A stretch of 64,000 nt of DNA from Ahaetulla prasina. Lineage: Eukaryota; Chordata; Lepidosauria; Squamata; Colubridae. The stretch is taken from the NCBI RefSeq assembly GCF_028640845.1, contig NC_080542.1:18456283-18520282 (forward strand), read 5' to 3'. Each line of letters begins with the position of its first letter. Positions within the stretch are counted from its first letter, which is position 1. Both the position numbers and the translations under genes were made by a program. The notes under the pieces were generated by a model, which worked only from the letters and a program-made list of their open reading frames with translations, did no database searches and was not told the DNA's origin. Of this stretch, positions 11,610 to 23,302 are shown one piece after another.

Positions 11610-11827
11610 CAGGGGTGAAATCTATTTACCTTTCCTACTGGTTCGGAAGTGCACATGCCGTGCACATGCACTCACTTTGCTCAAATGTGCATACTTTAAA
11701 ACCAGGAAGTAATGATGACTGGGCAGGTGGACGAAACCTTGCACTGCCATTGCTGCCGGTTCTCCGAACCACCTGACAACATCGCTATCGGATCAGCCAA
11801 ACTGGTCCGAACCAGTAGCATTTCCTG
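11610..11827. mobile_element. hAT-type MITE, CAGGGGTGAAAT family
   Basis: The left end is CAGGGGTGAAATCTATT. The right end is GTAGCATTTCCTG, an imperfect inverted match that has lost the CACCC portion. Flanks CATGAAGG (11602-11609) and CACGAAGG (11828-11835) form an 8-bp target duplication with one mismatch, the hAT length. It is non-coding. A relative with perfect target duplications is at 55576-56385. Confidence 0.7.
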
Positions 11828-12352
11828 CACGAAGGGCTTTATAGATCAACACCAGCAACTTACACATTGGAAAAAGAATCAGAACACTAAATACAAACTC
11901 GATGGACATTACCTTGTTGATGACCCTCACCCCATTAAAGACCTTGGAGTTTTCATATCAAATGATCTAAGTGCCAAAGCCCGTTGCAACTACATCGCAA
12001 AAAAGGCTTTAGGAGTTGTAAACCTAATCTTGTGTAGCTTCTTCTCCAGAAGCACTACACTATTACCAGAGCATATAAAACATTTGCTAGACCAATTCTT
12101 GAATACAGCTCACCTGTCTGGAACCCATACCACATTTCAGACATCAATACAATTGAACGTGTCCAGAAATATTTTACAAGAAGAGTTCTCCACTCCTCTG
12201 AATACAACAAAATACCTTATGCCACCAGACTTGAAATCCTGGATTTAGAAAATTTAGAACTACACCGTCTTCGACATGACTTGAGTTTAACTCATAGAAT
12301 CATCTATTACAATGTCCTTCCTGTCAAAGACTACTTCAGCTTCAATTGCAAC

Positions 12353-12591
12353 CTTCACCACGAGCTGAAGACATATTTATTTATTCGTGCAGGACTGGCA
12401 TAGAATTTTAGATATTTTATTCGGTTTCTAATTTTTAGTGGGTTTTACTGTTTTAAATTTATTTTAATCTGGGCCAAATTTAATAAGTTTTTTAAATATT
12501 ATTTTATCTTGTATTTATTTACTGTTGTTCTGTTTTATTTAGCTGTAAACCGCCCTGAGTCCTTCGGGAGAAGGGCGGTATAAAAGTCTAA

Positions 12592-12643
<52 letters not shown>

Positions 12644-12644
12644 A
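12353..12644 (+). mobile_element. L2 LINE 3' end with (AAAT)n tail
   Basis: The start CACGAGCTGAAGACATATTT corresponds to the L2 ORF2 terminus. The end has CCGCCCTGAGTCCTTCGGG / AGAAGGGCGGTATAAA and 13 or so AAAT units. It interrupts LINE-R between GCAAC and AATACACGAGC when compared with 43630-43650. Confidence 0.88.
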
Positions 12645-12675
12645 CAATACACGAGCATACAATAGATTTAAGCTT

Positions 12676-14071
12676 TTTTTTTTTATTGAAAGAGTTTTAA
12701 AAAACAAAAACATTTTCCCCTTTTTTCCCTCCTCCCACCCAAAAAACCCCCCTTCCCCCCCCCCCCCGGTTTCCCGGGTCAATCACAAGGTATTGTTATA
12801 CATAAACCAAACATAGAATAAAATTTTCCCTTCCAATCCAAGTAACCACATCCAAAGCTTTTCATCTCCCGACCCCCTCCCCATTACATAAAATAACTTT
12901 CTAATTATTCAAAGGCAATCTGATATTTCTTAATCTGATATCTATTTTGTAGATAATCAATCCATTTTTTCCATTCAATTAAATATCTTTCCTGCGTATT
13001 GTCTTTTAAAAAAGCTGAGATTTTAGCCATCTCAGCCAAATTAATAACTTTCAGTATCCATTCTTCTATTGTAGGTATTTCTTCTTTCTTCCAGTATTGT
13101 CCAATCAACAGTCTTGCTGCTGTTATTAAATTCAGAATCAATTTAGTCTCAATCCCTGTACAATCCATTATAATTCCCAAAAGGAAAAATTGTGGCAGGA
13201 ACTTTATCTTCTTCTTCAGTACATTTTGAATAATCCACCAAATTCTTATCCAAAAGACCTTAATTTTCTTGCAAGTCCACCAAATATGAAAATATGTAGC
13301 ATCATCACAATCACACCTCCAACATTTCGCTTGGATATTAGGATACATACATGATAATTTTTTGGGATCTAAGTGCCATCTATAAAACATCTTATAAAAA
13401 TTTTCCCTTAAATTCTGTGCTTGTGTAAACTTAACATTTCTAACCCAAATTTTCTCCCATGTTTCCAACATTATTGGTTCCTGAATATTCTGTGCCCATT
13501 TTATCATACAATCCTTTACCAAATCCTTTTCCAAATCTATTTCAAGCAACACATTATACAATCTCTTTATATGCTCCTGGGTCTGATTTCTAATTTGCTT
13601 TATTAAATTTTCCTCCCTTTGCATTATACCAATTTTTTGATCTTCTTTCCATCTAGCACTTATTTGCCCATATTGAAACCAAGTATAATTCCTTCCTTCT
13701 TCATTTAATACCTGTAATGATTTTAATTGCAATCTACCTCCTTCAGCATACAAAAGTTCTTTATAAGAACTTTCCTGTTTATGTTCTATATTTATATTCT
13801 CTATTGCATGTCTGGGGCTCGCCCATATAGGAATCTTGTAATCTAATTTATAGGAATATTTTTTCCAGACCCGCAAAAGAGCACTTCTCAACACATGATT
13901 CTTAAAAGCCCTATCCACTTTTTTTTCATAAAATAAATACGCATGCCATCCATATAACAAGTCATAACCTTCTATATTCAAAATTCTTTCCTCTGTTAAA
14001 TTAAACCAGTCACTTATTACTGAAAGGGCTACTGCTTCATAATATAGTTTAAAGTTAGGCATTCTTAAACA
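12676..14071 (-). mobile_element. L1 LINE, 5' truncated, minus orientation, with 17-bp target duplication
   Basis: A 385-codon open frame (14062 down to 12905) is the C-terminal part of L1 ORF2p. It includes the cysteine-rich CWRCDCDDATYFHIWWTC and the L1 end pattern IGQYWKKEEIPTIEEWILK. The 3' UTR has an unusual G-rich tract (sense strand) and a poly(A) at 12676. Flanks ACAATAGATTTAAGCTT at 12659-12675 and 14072-14088 are identical. The frame is intact from truncation point to stop, which suggests a fairly recent insertion. Confidence 0.92.
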
Positions 14072-14237
14072 ACAATAGATTTAAGCTTAATGTGAACTGC
14101 TCCAATCTTGATTGCAGAAAATATGACTTCAGTAACAGAGTTGTTAATACTTGGAATACACTACCAGACTCTGTAGTCTCTTCCCAAAATCCCCAAAGCT
14201 TTAACCAAAGACTTTCTACTATTCATGGATCTACTAT

Positions 14238-17021
14238 TGATCGATGAATCAAGGCAAGCTGGATGTGGTCAAACAAGAGATGACAAGACTGAACACCGAC
14301 ATCTTAGGAATCAGCGAACTAAAGTGGACAGGAATGGGCAAATTTAATTCAGATGACTATCAGGTATACTACTGTGGGCAAGAATCCCTCAGAAGAAATG
14401 GAGTGGCCTTCATAATCAATAAAAAAGTAGGAAAAGCAATACTGGGATACAATCCCCAAAATGACAGAATGATCTCAGTCCGAATCCAAGGTAAACCATT
14501 CAATATCACAGTAGTTCAAGTCTATGCCCCAACCATTGGTGCTGAAGAGATGAAATTGACCAGTTCTATGAAGCCCTACAGCACCTGATAGAATTAACAC
14601 CAAAAATGATATCCTTATCATCATGGGAGATTGGAATGCTAAAGTAGGAAGCCAAAAGATAACCGGAATAACAGGCAAATATGGCCTTGGAGTACAAAAT
14701 GAAGCAGGGCACAGGCTGATAGAATTCTGTCAAGACAATACAATGGTCATAGCAAACACTCTTTTCCAACAACCTAAGAGATGACTCTACACATGGATAT
14801 CACCAGATGATCAACACAGAAATCAGATTGACTATGTGCTCTGCAGCCAAAGATGGAGAAGCTCTATACAGTCAGTAAAAACAAGACCAGGAGCTGACTG
14901 TGGCTCAGATCATGAGCTTCTTCTTGCAAAATTTAGACTTAAACTAAAGAAAGTAGGGAAAAGCACCAGGCCACTCAGGTATGAACTAAATCATATCCCT
15001 GATAAATATACAGTAGAGGTGACAAATAGATTTAAAGAATTAGATCTGAAAGACAGAATGCCTGATGAACTATGGACGGAGGTTTGCAACATTGTACAAG
15101 AGGTAGCAACTAAAACCATTCCAAAGAAAAAGAAATGCAAGAAAGCAAAATGGCTATCTGAGGAAGCTTTTCAAATAGCTCAGGAAAGAAAGTAACTGAA
15201 AGGCAAGGGAGAAAGAGAAAGATACACCCAGTTGAATGCAGAATTCCAGAGAACAGCTAGAAGAGATAAGAATGCATTCTTAAATGAACAGTGCAAAGAA
15301 ATAGAAGAAAACAATAGAATAGGGAGGACCAGAGATCTATTCAAGAAAATTGGAGATATGAAGGGAACGTTTCATACAAAGATGGGCATGATAAAGGATC
15401 AAAATGGCAGGGATCTAACAGAGGCAGAAGAAATTAAGAAGATGTGGCAAAATTACACAGAAGAACTATACAAGAATGAACTTAACATCCCTGATAACCA
15501 CGAAGAGGTGGTCATTAACATTGAGCCAGACATCCTAGAATGTGAAGTCAAATGGGCCTTAGGAAATCTGAGTGACAACCAAGCTAATGGAGGAGACAGC
15601 ATTCCAGCTGAGCTATCCAAAATCGTAAAAGACGACACAGTAAAAGTGCTACACCCAATTTGCCAGCAAATTTGGAAAACTCAACAATGGCCACAGGATT
15701 GGAAAAGGTCAGTTTACAATCCAATTCCAAAAAAAGGCAATGTCAAAGAATGTTCAAACTATCGCACCATTGCACTCATTTCACATGCTAGTAAGGTTAT
15801 GCTTAAAATCCTACAAGCTAGGCTCCAGCAGTATGTGGATCGAGAACTACCAGAAGTACAGGCAGGATTTCGTAGAGGCAGAGGAACTAGAGATTAAATT
15901 GCCAACATATGCTGAATCATGGAGAAAGCTAGGGAGTTCCAGAAAAACATCTACTTCTGCTTCATTGACTATGCTAAAGCCTTTGATTGTGTTGATCACA
16001 ACAAATTGTGGCAAGTTCTTAAAGAGATGGGAGTACCAGACCATCTTATTTGTCTCTTGAGAAACCTGTATGCGGGTCAAGAAGCCACAGTGAGAACTGG
16101 ACACGGAACCACTGATAGGTTCAAAATTGGGAAAGGAGTCCGGCAAGGCTATATACTATCACCCTGCCTATTTAACTTATATGCAGAACACATCATGAGA
16201 AAGGCGGGGCTAGATGAATCAAAAATTGGAATTAAGATTGCCGGAAGAAATATCAACAACCTCAGATATGCAGATGATACCACTCTAATGGCAGAAAGCA
16301 AAGAGGAACTAAAGAGCCTCTTGATGCAGGTGAAGGAGGAGAGTGCAAAAGTTGACTTGAAACTCAATATTAAGAAAACTAAAATCATGGCATCCGGCCC
16401 TCTCAATTCCTGGCAGATAGATGGGGAAGAAATGGAGGTAGTGTCAGATTTTATTTTTCTGGGCTCCAAGATCACCGCAGATGGGTGATCTTGCTCCTGG
16501 GGAGGAAAGCTATGGCAAATCTAGACAGCGTACTAAAAAGCAGAGACATCACCCTGCCAACAAAAGTGTGTATAGTTAAAGCTATGGTTTTCCCAGTTGC
16601 AATGTATGGCTGTGAAGGTTGGACCATAAGAAAGGCTGAGCACCAAAGAATTGAGGCCTTTGAACTCTGGTGCTGGAGAAGACTCCTGCGAGCCCCTTGG
16701 ACTGCAAGGTGAACAAACAAGTCAGTTCTAGAGGAGATCAACCCTGACTGCTCTTTAGAAGGCCAGATCCTGAAATGAAACTGAAATACTTTGCCACCTA
16801 ATGAGAAAGAAGGACTCACTGGAGAAGAGCCTAATGCTGGGAAAGATTGAGGGCAAAAGAAGAAGAGGACGACAGAGAACGAGGTGGCTGGATGGAGTCA
16901 CTGAAGCAGTAGGCATGAGCTTAAATGGACTCCAGAGGATGGTAGAGGACAGGAAGGCCTGGAGGAATGTTGTCCATGGGGTCGCAATAAGTCGGACATG
17001 ACTTCGCAACTAACAACAACA
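14238..17021 (+). mobile_element. Bov-B (RTE) LINE copy 2, nearly complete but frameshifted
   Basis: Open stretches encode an endonuclease (DILGISELKWTGMGKFNSDD, SLRRNGVAFIINKKVGKAIL) and reverse transcriptase. The RT includes [40 protein letters not shown] and the catalytic LRYADDTTLMAESKEEL. The C-terminal zinc-knuckle-like region follows. The diagnostic 3' end GTCGGACATGACTTCGCAAC is at about 16993-17012. At least three frameshifts separate the open stretches. It is inserted in LINE-R with the duplicated TACTATTGA near 14228 and 17029. Confidence 0.93.
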
Positions 17022-17245
17022 GAATGTACTATTGACCTCACCCCATTCCTAAGAGGTCTGTAAGGGGCGTGCATAAGAGCACCAGCATGCCTACTTGTCC
17101 TAATGTTCCCTTTGATTGTATCCAATTTGTATAGTTATTTCATGCTTATGCTTATATATATGCTTATATATCATATAGTTATTTCATGATTATCCTTATA
17201 TATACTGTTGTGACAAATAAAATAAATACAAATAAATACAAATAC

Positions 17246-18028
17246 CTTGAATTGAACTGGCAATCATTTTAGCTCACAGAACAGAAGTATAACATGGGCA
17301 GTTGCTATTGCACATGCTATTGCATTCTGTACCAGCTGAAGCTTCCACATTCAGGGCAGTCCCATGTAGAATGCATTGCAATCTGGAGGCGACTAGGGCA
17401 TGAGTGGCTATGAGCAGGGCCTACCAATGCAGAAATAGGAGCAATTATTGTTTAAGATGAAGTTGTGCAAAGGTTCTCCTAGCCACAACAGCCAAGCTGC
17501 TTATTCAGCAGGAGTTATAAATCTTGAAGGATCTCCGTGTTGCCCACTGGATCAGTCTGGGGCATTGTAACTTCACCGAGTGCTAGAGATGGCAAATTGT
17601 GGAACCAGTGGGCCCCTGAATCTAGAGCCATTCAGTATTTCCAGAGTTCAGCTGGTATCATATAGGAATAACCATGATCCAAGCTGAAACCCAAATCAAA
17701 ATGAATGAGCACAACAGAGAGAGACATATTTACTCATCCAGGTTAGAATACACAGTTCTCGCTCAGTCTTGATACAAACATCTTCATTGTGGGAAGAATT
17801 CATAAATTTTATAACTGTTAGAAATATTGTATAGGGATTCACGTTAACTAACCCAGGTGTCCAAAAAAGGTTATTGGTTAACAGTCTCAAAAATCCTTTA
17901 TGCTCACAAAAAGCATAACAATTAGTTGAACATTTATTTCAAATTATAACTTTGACACACAAGCAAACACACAGAACTCAATTAACACAATGAAAACATG
18001 ATTATAATGCTCACCGTTCAAATGAAGA
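17246..18028. other. Intergenic sequence, nothing recognised
   Basis: No open frame of note, RNA gene or repeat family identified between the LINE-R copy and the large hAT element. Confidence 0.5.
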
Positions 18029-18036
18029 GACCCAAT

Positions 18037-20045
18037 CAGTGGTGGGTTTCTACCGGTTCGCACTGATTCGCGCTAACCACTGGTGGAAATTTGACCAAGG
18101 TTGCCAAAACATTAGCGATGGCCACCTGGCCATATCCCTGAACCTGTCCTCGTTATGGTGCCCCAGCCACCATGTTCATCGCTGCCATGTTCTTCGTGCA
18201 CGGGCATCCCATTGCCTTGCAAGTCCAATAGCATGTGCACGTGCATGTGCAAAGAACATGGCAGCGACAGCAGCAGCTTTTTCCGTTGGTACTTTTCAGC
18301 AGCAGCCTTTTCGGAGGCTTCTTTGCCAGCCACTTTCCAGCAGCAGCAGCTGGCTGGGGGCTGCTGAAAACTCCAGTCAGCTTGCCTTCCCGACTCTGAA
18401 CCAGCCGCTGAGGAAGGTAAGCAGCCGAACAAAGAGGCAGTGGTGGGAAAGGAAGGTAGGCAAGCATGTCAGGGCTGCCCGGCCATGGGGAAGAGAGCTA
18501 GCAGCCTACTCCCTTCCCCGTGGCCCTGACATGCTTGCCTGCTTTCCCGGCAGTCCTCCATGCCCTTGCCTTCTGAGGTTGGGTCACACATGCAGCCCCT
18601 GATGGGAGATATGCAGTTTCTGGCCCAGCCCAGCCTAGCCCAGCCTGGCCTGGCCTGGCCAGTGGGTGGCAGGCAGCCCTTTGGGGAGACAGAGCCACTG
18701 CACTGGACTTGAGAGGGGCAGCAGCAGCAGTGGTGCTGTGGGAGGGCTGCTGGATGTCCCAGAGCTGCTCCACATGTGCACCGCATGTGAAGGGAGGCAG
18801 ACACCACACCTCTGAGGAAAAGAGGTGGTGGCAAAGCCCTGTCTGTCACCTGGGAGAGGAGGACCATGGAGGGGCACACACACACACACATACACACCCC
18901 TCTGTCACCCCCACTGCTCCTACTTTTGCTGTTGGCTTCTCGGTGCTCTTAAAGTCAATTTTGAAGAGCTGGAAGGCTGGAACAATGAGTTTGGTGGCAA
19001 TCTAAGGAAAGGTCTTCCAGCTCTTCAAGTTCGACTTTAAGAGTGCCGAGAAGCCGATAGCAAAAGTAGTGCCAGTGGGGGTAGACAGATACGTGTGTGT
19101 ATGTTTGTCCCTCTGTGGTCCGCCTCTCCAGGGATGAGTTCCAAAAAAATTTATTACCGGTTCTGTGGGTATGGCTTGTTTGATGGGCCTGGCTTAGTGG
19201 TCATGTGACTGATTGGGAGTGGCTTGGTGGTCATGTGGCAGAGTGGGTGTGGCCAACTCGAAGTCACTCACGGCAAGGTGGGGTGGCACCTTGCTGACTG
19301 ACATCGAGTTGGCCACGCCCACTAAGTCACATGACTGATGCTGCAGACACAGGGCAATTTTCTATTTACCCTTGGGCTGACAAAATAAAAGCCTGCCTGC
19401 CGAGTCTGCCTGCCGAGCAGCACAGACTGGAAAATGGGGGCGACAGGGACATGTTTGCATGTGTGTGTGTCCCTCTGCAAGGACTTGGAAGCAGATACCA
19501 CATACCTGAGAAAAAGAGGAAGTGGCGAAGCCAGGTCACCCAGGAGAAGACTGCGCAGAGGGACATGTCACGCATCTGTCACCCTCACCAATGCTACTTT
19601 TGCTTTTGGCAAAAGCAAGAGCAAAGTAGTGGCAGCGAGGGCATGTGCATGTGTGTCCCTCCACAAGGACTTGGAGACAGACTCTGAGGAAAAGAAGCAC
19701 CTCTGAGGAAAAGAAGCGGCAGCGAAGCCCTATCACCTGGGAGAGGACCGCAGAAGGACACATCACATATCTGTCACCCTCACCACTGCTACTTTTGCTG
19801 TCAGCTTCTTGGCACTCTTAAAGTCGATTTTGAAAAGCTAGAAGATGTTTCTTTAGATCGCCACCAAACTCATTGTTCCAGCCTTCCAGCTCTTCAATAT
19901 CGACTTTAAGTTGCAGAGGGGCATGTGTGTGTATGCCCCTCCACAAGGACTTGGCAGATACTCAGTCACATGACCACCAAGCCACACCCACCAAATGAGC
20001 CACACCCACAGAACCACTAGTAAAAAAATTTGGAACCCACCTCTG
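18037..20045. mobile_element. Large non-autonomous hAT element (2.0 kb), CAGTGGTGGG family
   Basis: Terminal inverted repeats are CAGTGGTGGGTTTCTACC at the left and the complement of CAGAGGTGGGTTCCAAAT at the right. Flanks GACCCAAT (18029-18036) and GATCCAAT (20046-20053) are an 8-bp target duplication with one mismatch. The interior is GC- and CAG-rich. It includes a (CA)n run near 18878 and two internal hairpins built from a sequence containing CTCTTAAAGTC. Open frames inside look like composition artefacts, and no transposase is visible. Confidence 0.78.
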
Positions 20046-20053
20046 GATCCAAT

Positions 20054-20704
20054 CCACATCATGATTTAATCAACCCCCTTCTCTGGGGTCAACACGTACA
20101 GACACCCACGTCACTCAAGTGTCACCTTAGAATCAGTACAAACACACTTGCACACCCAGGACAAGCTCCCCTTGTGCATCCATTTACTATATCCATTTTC
20201 AACCATCCCCATAGGCAACCTCTTTGATTGGAAATAAATAATTCTCCTTTCCTCACAGCTGTCTGGAATTCATTTTTATTTATTTTTGTGCAACCCTACC
20301 TCGAGTTGGAACCCCACATTATTCTTCTGACACCTTCTACCTGCAATTTCTCAAGTGGAGCACTATTCCTGCAACCATGATAGAAAGAGGGTTGAAGCAA
20401 GAATCTTTTGGCACTTATTTCAATAATATATCTTGACAGGGAAGAAGAAATATCAAATTTATGATGAATGTGGCTGTTCTCACCTCAAGCCTGACTTTTG
20501 CAGTCAAGGGCACTCTTTTTTGCACATTGTTCATGGGAAGAAGGTGTCTCAAGCTCTAATTAGGCTGATCAGAATTTAAAAATCAGGCAAGACTGAATAG
20601 CAAGAGAAGCCTGGGTTTAAAATTCACATTAAATTGCAATCTAAAAGAAAACTTTTATAAGATGATATATTGTTGGTATTTAACACCAGATAAGTTATCT
20701 TAAA
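20054..20704. other. Intergenic sequence, nothing recognised
   Basis: No gene or named repeat recognised between the hAT element and the Sauria SINE. Confidence 0.5.
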
Positions 20705-21062
20705 AAGGGATGCAGTGGCTCAGTGGTTAAGATGCTGAACTTGTCAGTCAGAAGGTCTACAGTTCAGTGGTTTGAATCCCTAGTGCCGCATAATGGGGTG
20801 AGCTCCCGTTACTTGTCCCAGATTCTGCCAACCTAGCAGTTTGAAAGCATGTAAAAAATGCAAGTAGAAAAATAGGGACCATCTTTGTTGGGAAGGCAAC
20901 AGCATTCCATGCGCCTTTGGTGTTTAGTCATGCTGGCCACGTGACCACGAACACGTCTTTGGACAGTGCGGGTTCTTTGGCTTTGAAACAGAGATGAGCA
21001 CCGCCCCCTAGAGTCAGGAATGTCTAGAACATATGTGCAAGGGGAACCTTTACCTTTACTTT
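20705..21062 (+). mobile_element. Sauria SINE
   Basis: The tRNA-derived head (GATGCAGTGGCTCAGTGGTT, box B TTTGAATCCC) is followed by the conserved body (GGTGAGCTCCCGTTACTTGT, CCGCCCCCTAGAGTC) and the Bov-B-like tail of CCTTTA repeats. Other copies are at 36926-37280 and 49922-50275. Sauria SINEs are restricted to squamates, which supports the host call. Confidence 0.92.
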
Positions 21063-21063
21063 T

Positions 21064-21432
21064 AAGTTGTCTAAGATGTATAAAGGTATGTCAAATGAAT
21101 GCTGGAAGTGTAAAAGCAAAGAGGGGACTTTTTATCATCTGTGGTGGACATTTGATAAAGCAAAAAACTTTTTGAGTATGATTCATATTTTAATGCCAAA
21201 AAATTGAAAATGGAGATAAATATGAAACCAGAACTTTTCCTTTTGGGTTTAATGGAAAAAGAACTTAGGGAAAAAATTTGAACTTTGTTATTATATATGT
21301 TGACAGCAGCAAGACTATTGTATGCACAAAAATGGAAGGAAACTTTGATCTCTACTATGGATGAATGGTTGTAAAAGGGAGTTGGCAGAAATGGCTGAAT
21401 TGACCACTTTGATTAAAGAAAAGAACATAAGT
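21064..21432 (+). mobile_element. L1 ORF2 C-terminal fragment, decayed
   Basis: Broken frames read ECWKCKSKEGTFYHLWWTFD, matching the CWRC...HIWWTC block of the L1 at 12676-14071, with further L1-like text to about 21430. It abuts, in antisense, the truncated end of the gag-bearing element. Confidence 0.75.
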
Positions 21433-22807
21433 ACTTTGGTTTCTGTACTGACTTAGGCTTCCTGTCCAGAGCGATGAACACGTTGTACCAGTCATTTAGT
21501 TGTTCTGGGATTCCTCTGGTGGAGCAGGCTTTTCTGATGTTTTGATCAATCGCGTCTTTGAAGTAGTGGAGGACAATGCATTCTGGCCAATGTCTAAGAT
21601 TGCCAGCAACCCTTCTGAAATCCCATACAAATTGTTTTAGAGGCTTGTTACCTTGCTTCATTGTTTTTAAGGTGGTTTCACATTCTGTAATTAGGTCATC
21701 ATCTTGAAACCGGTTGCGAAGCAGTGCCATAAATCCGTGAACATTGTTTAGTTCTGGTGCACGTTCATTGTGTAGCTGAGCTATCCATTCTGAGGCTAGC
21801 CCCACGTTCATACCATCCGAGATGGCGTTGATTAGGCTTCTTTCTGATGGGTATTGATGTCTATATTGTTCAACGTAAGCCTCAATTCTGCTGAGAAAGT
21901 AAGCCAGGTGGTGTGGATTCCCACCAAAGGTTGGTTTGAAAGGGGGAAGGGTTGGGTGAGGAGGTGCAGGTGGGTTTAGCTGGCCTGCTTGTGGTTGAAG
22001 AAGGATTTGGGGGAGGGCCGTTGCTGTTGTGGCTGGTTGCTGAGTTGCGAAGGGGGGTGGAATTCCCCCTGGCTGCTGAGAAAGAAGTCCTTGAAATGCT
22101 TCAGCTGATGAAGCAAACATCGGCCTGGGGCCCCCAGGAAAGAAAGGTGCTGGACTGGCTGGTTGCCATTGGTATTGGATCCACCCTGGTCCCGGATAAA
22201 ACGCCCAACCAGGAGGAATAGAAGCTGCTGGAGGCAGCGTAGGCCTCTGTTGGCGGGAAAAGTCAATTGGAGGGGGGAGTTGCGATTCCCCCCAAGTCCC
22301 TGGTGCTGCCTGAACTCCCTGCCGTCTGAAGGAGGGAAGGGAGGTCCTCCTGCGTTCATCGGAACGGCTTTGAGTTTCAGTAATTTCTCCCTCTCTGGTG
22401 GGAGGGAAGGTGAATTTAGGCTGAGCTAAAGGCTCTTGAGGTAGGTGAGCTGAGCTTATACAAGGCCTCACTTCCAAACGCTCAAAAGTTTCAGGGAGGT
22501 CTAATAGGGACTGGGATTTCAGGGGGTTTCTCAGGTCCCAATCCAGTGACTCTCCCGATTCTCCGGGTTTTACTGTCCTCCAGTGAGGTTGAGAAGAGGG
22601 AGGGGGCTCTCCATTCTGCCCCGGGGAAATGTTTTCTCCCGAACGACAGCTTACCCATGAATCGGAGTCTTTGGGCCGTGCTCCAAGCTGACAAGCAGGC
22701 TCTACCACTTTGGGTTTTTGAGTCATATCTTCCGATGTGATTTCAACTAGACTGTTAGATTCAAGCTTCTGCGCTGCATCCATGCTTTCAGCTTGCTGCT
22801 CTTTCAT
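21413..22807 (-). CDS. Retrotransposon gag protein, 464-codon open frame in a truncated LTR element
   Basis: This minus-strand frame is open for 464 codons from ATG. Residues 1 to about 290 are low-complexity and rich in Pro, Gln and Ser. Residues 290-460 match a retrotransposon Gag capsid-like domain, with GGNPHHLAYFLSRIEAYVEQ near the start, SEWIAQLHNE in the middle and LKQFVWDFRRVAGN further on. No zinc knuckle, protease or RT follows. The last few codons (about 458-464) are antisense L1 sequence, so the natural C-terminus is missing. An LTR lies 125 bp upstream at 22933-23302 in the right orientation. It is best read as the 5' half of a Ty3/gypsy-like or related element. The long intact frame is notable and could be recent insertion, chance or retention. 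Confidence 0.72.
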   Translation of the reverse strand: MKEQQAESMDAAQKLESNSLVEITSEDMTQKPKVVEPACQLGARPKDSDSWVSCRSGENISPGQNGEPPPSSQPHWRTVKPGESGESLDWDLRNPLKSQSLLDLPETFERLEVRPCISSAHLPQEPLAQPKFTFPPTREGEITETQSRSDERRRTSLPSFRRQGVQAAPGTWGESQLPPPIDFSRQQRPTLPPAASIPPGWAFYPGPGWIQYQWQPASPAPFFPGGPRPMFASSAEAFQGLLSQQPGGIPPPFATQQPATTATALPQILLQPQAGQLNPPAPPHPTLPPFKPTFGGNPHHLAYFLSRIEAYVEQYRHQYPSERSLINAISDGMNVGLASEWIAQLHNERAPELNNVHGFMALLRNRFQDDDLITECETTLKTMKQGNKPLKQFVWDFRRVAGNLRHWPECIVLHYFKDAIDQNIRKACSTRGIPEQLNDWYNVFIALDRKPKSVQKPKYLCSFL

Positions 22808-22932
22808 CTTCGCTGGGTCTTTACACCGCTGTGGAGGTTGCGGAGGCTGGGGCCCAGCACCCCCCTAATGGGCCCCCTCTGAGCGGAGGAGAGGGTACCG
22901 TTAGCAAAAGAAAGTTAGGAGTTTTGGAATAA

Positions 22933-23302
22933 TGTCAAGGTTCCAGAAAAACCTCTTCTGCATAAAGAAAACTCAGAAGCCATTGTTTTCCAGAGTTCTT
23001 TACTAGCATGAGGAAACTGGCACACGATGAGTGAAATTCCAAAACTGAACTTCCGGATTCTTTTCCCAGTTATACAACCCCCAAGAGTCCCACCCCCCTG
23101 ACCCCTTTGATGGTCACATGGTCCCACGTTCTCCCAATTCATTCGAATATCCTCTCGCCACTCTTCCTGCACATGTGAACACCATCCGACCTTGACCGTC
23201 TGAAGAATGTTACCATACCCCTCAGCCCCCCTTCTTCCCCTCAGGGGAAAAATGTGGCAACGTCTGGAAACCTAAAGTCTAGTATGGTTTCCAGGCCTGA
23301 CA
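22933..23302 (-). mobile_element. LTR (370 bp) of the gag-bearing element
   Basis: On the minus strand it runs TGTCAGGCCTGG to AACCTTGACA, with TG...CA ends. It resembles the solo LTR at 56025-56364 at both edges (TTCCAGAAAA...CTGCA near one end, GTTTCC/GCTTCC...CTGACA near the other). It precedes the gag frame by 125 bp, as a 5' LTR would. Confidence 0.7.

Larger units (their letters stand above)
11850..17245 (+). mobile_element. LINE (family R) copy 1, split by L2, L1 and Bov-B
   Basis: The pieces are about 11850-12352, 12645-12675, 14072-14235 and 17022-17245. They align piecewise with the uninterrupted copy at 43230-44008. The encoded C-terminal RT region includes DLSAKARCNYIAKKALGVVN and, after frameshifts, SSEYNKIPYATRLEIL. 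The 3' end has the shared AAGAGGTCTGTAAGGGGCGTG, repeated TATATGCTTATA motifs and a TGACAAATAAAATAAATA tail. I place it in the CR1/L2/Rex or I-like LINEs but cannot name the family. Confidence 0.8.

Noticed and set aside
12590..12644. (AAAT)n and similar arrays considered as a CRISPR or satellite
   Set aside because: They are LINE tails or plain microsatellites. There are no spaced repeats with unique spacers anywhere in the window.
18039..18602. Long overlapping open frames on both strands in the GC-rich part of the hAT element
   Set aside because: They overlap in many frames, are low in complexity (CAG and GCC repeats) and lack any domain. GC-rich composition explains them.
20705..20790. 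tRNA-like sequence with A and B boxes
   Set aside because: It is the head of a Sauria SINE with the full SINE body and tail behind it, and the same holds for 3330-3377, 40573, 48166 and 49922. None is a free-standing tRNA gene.
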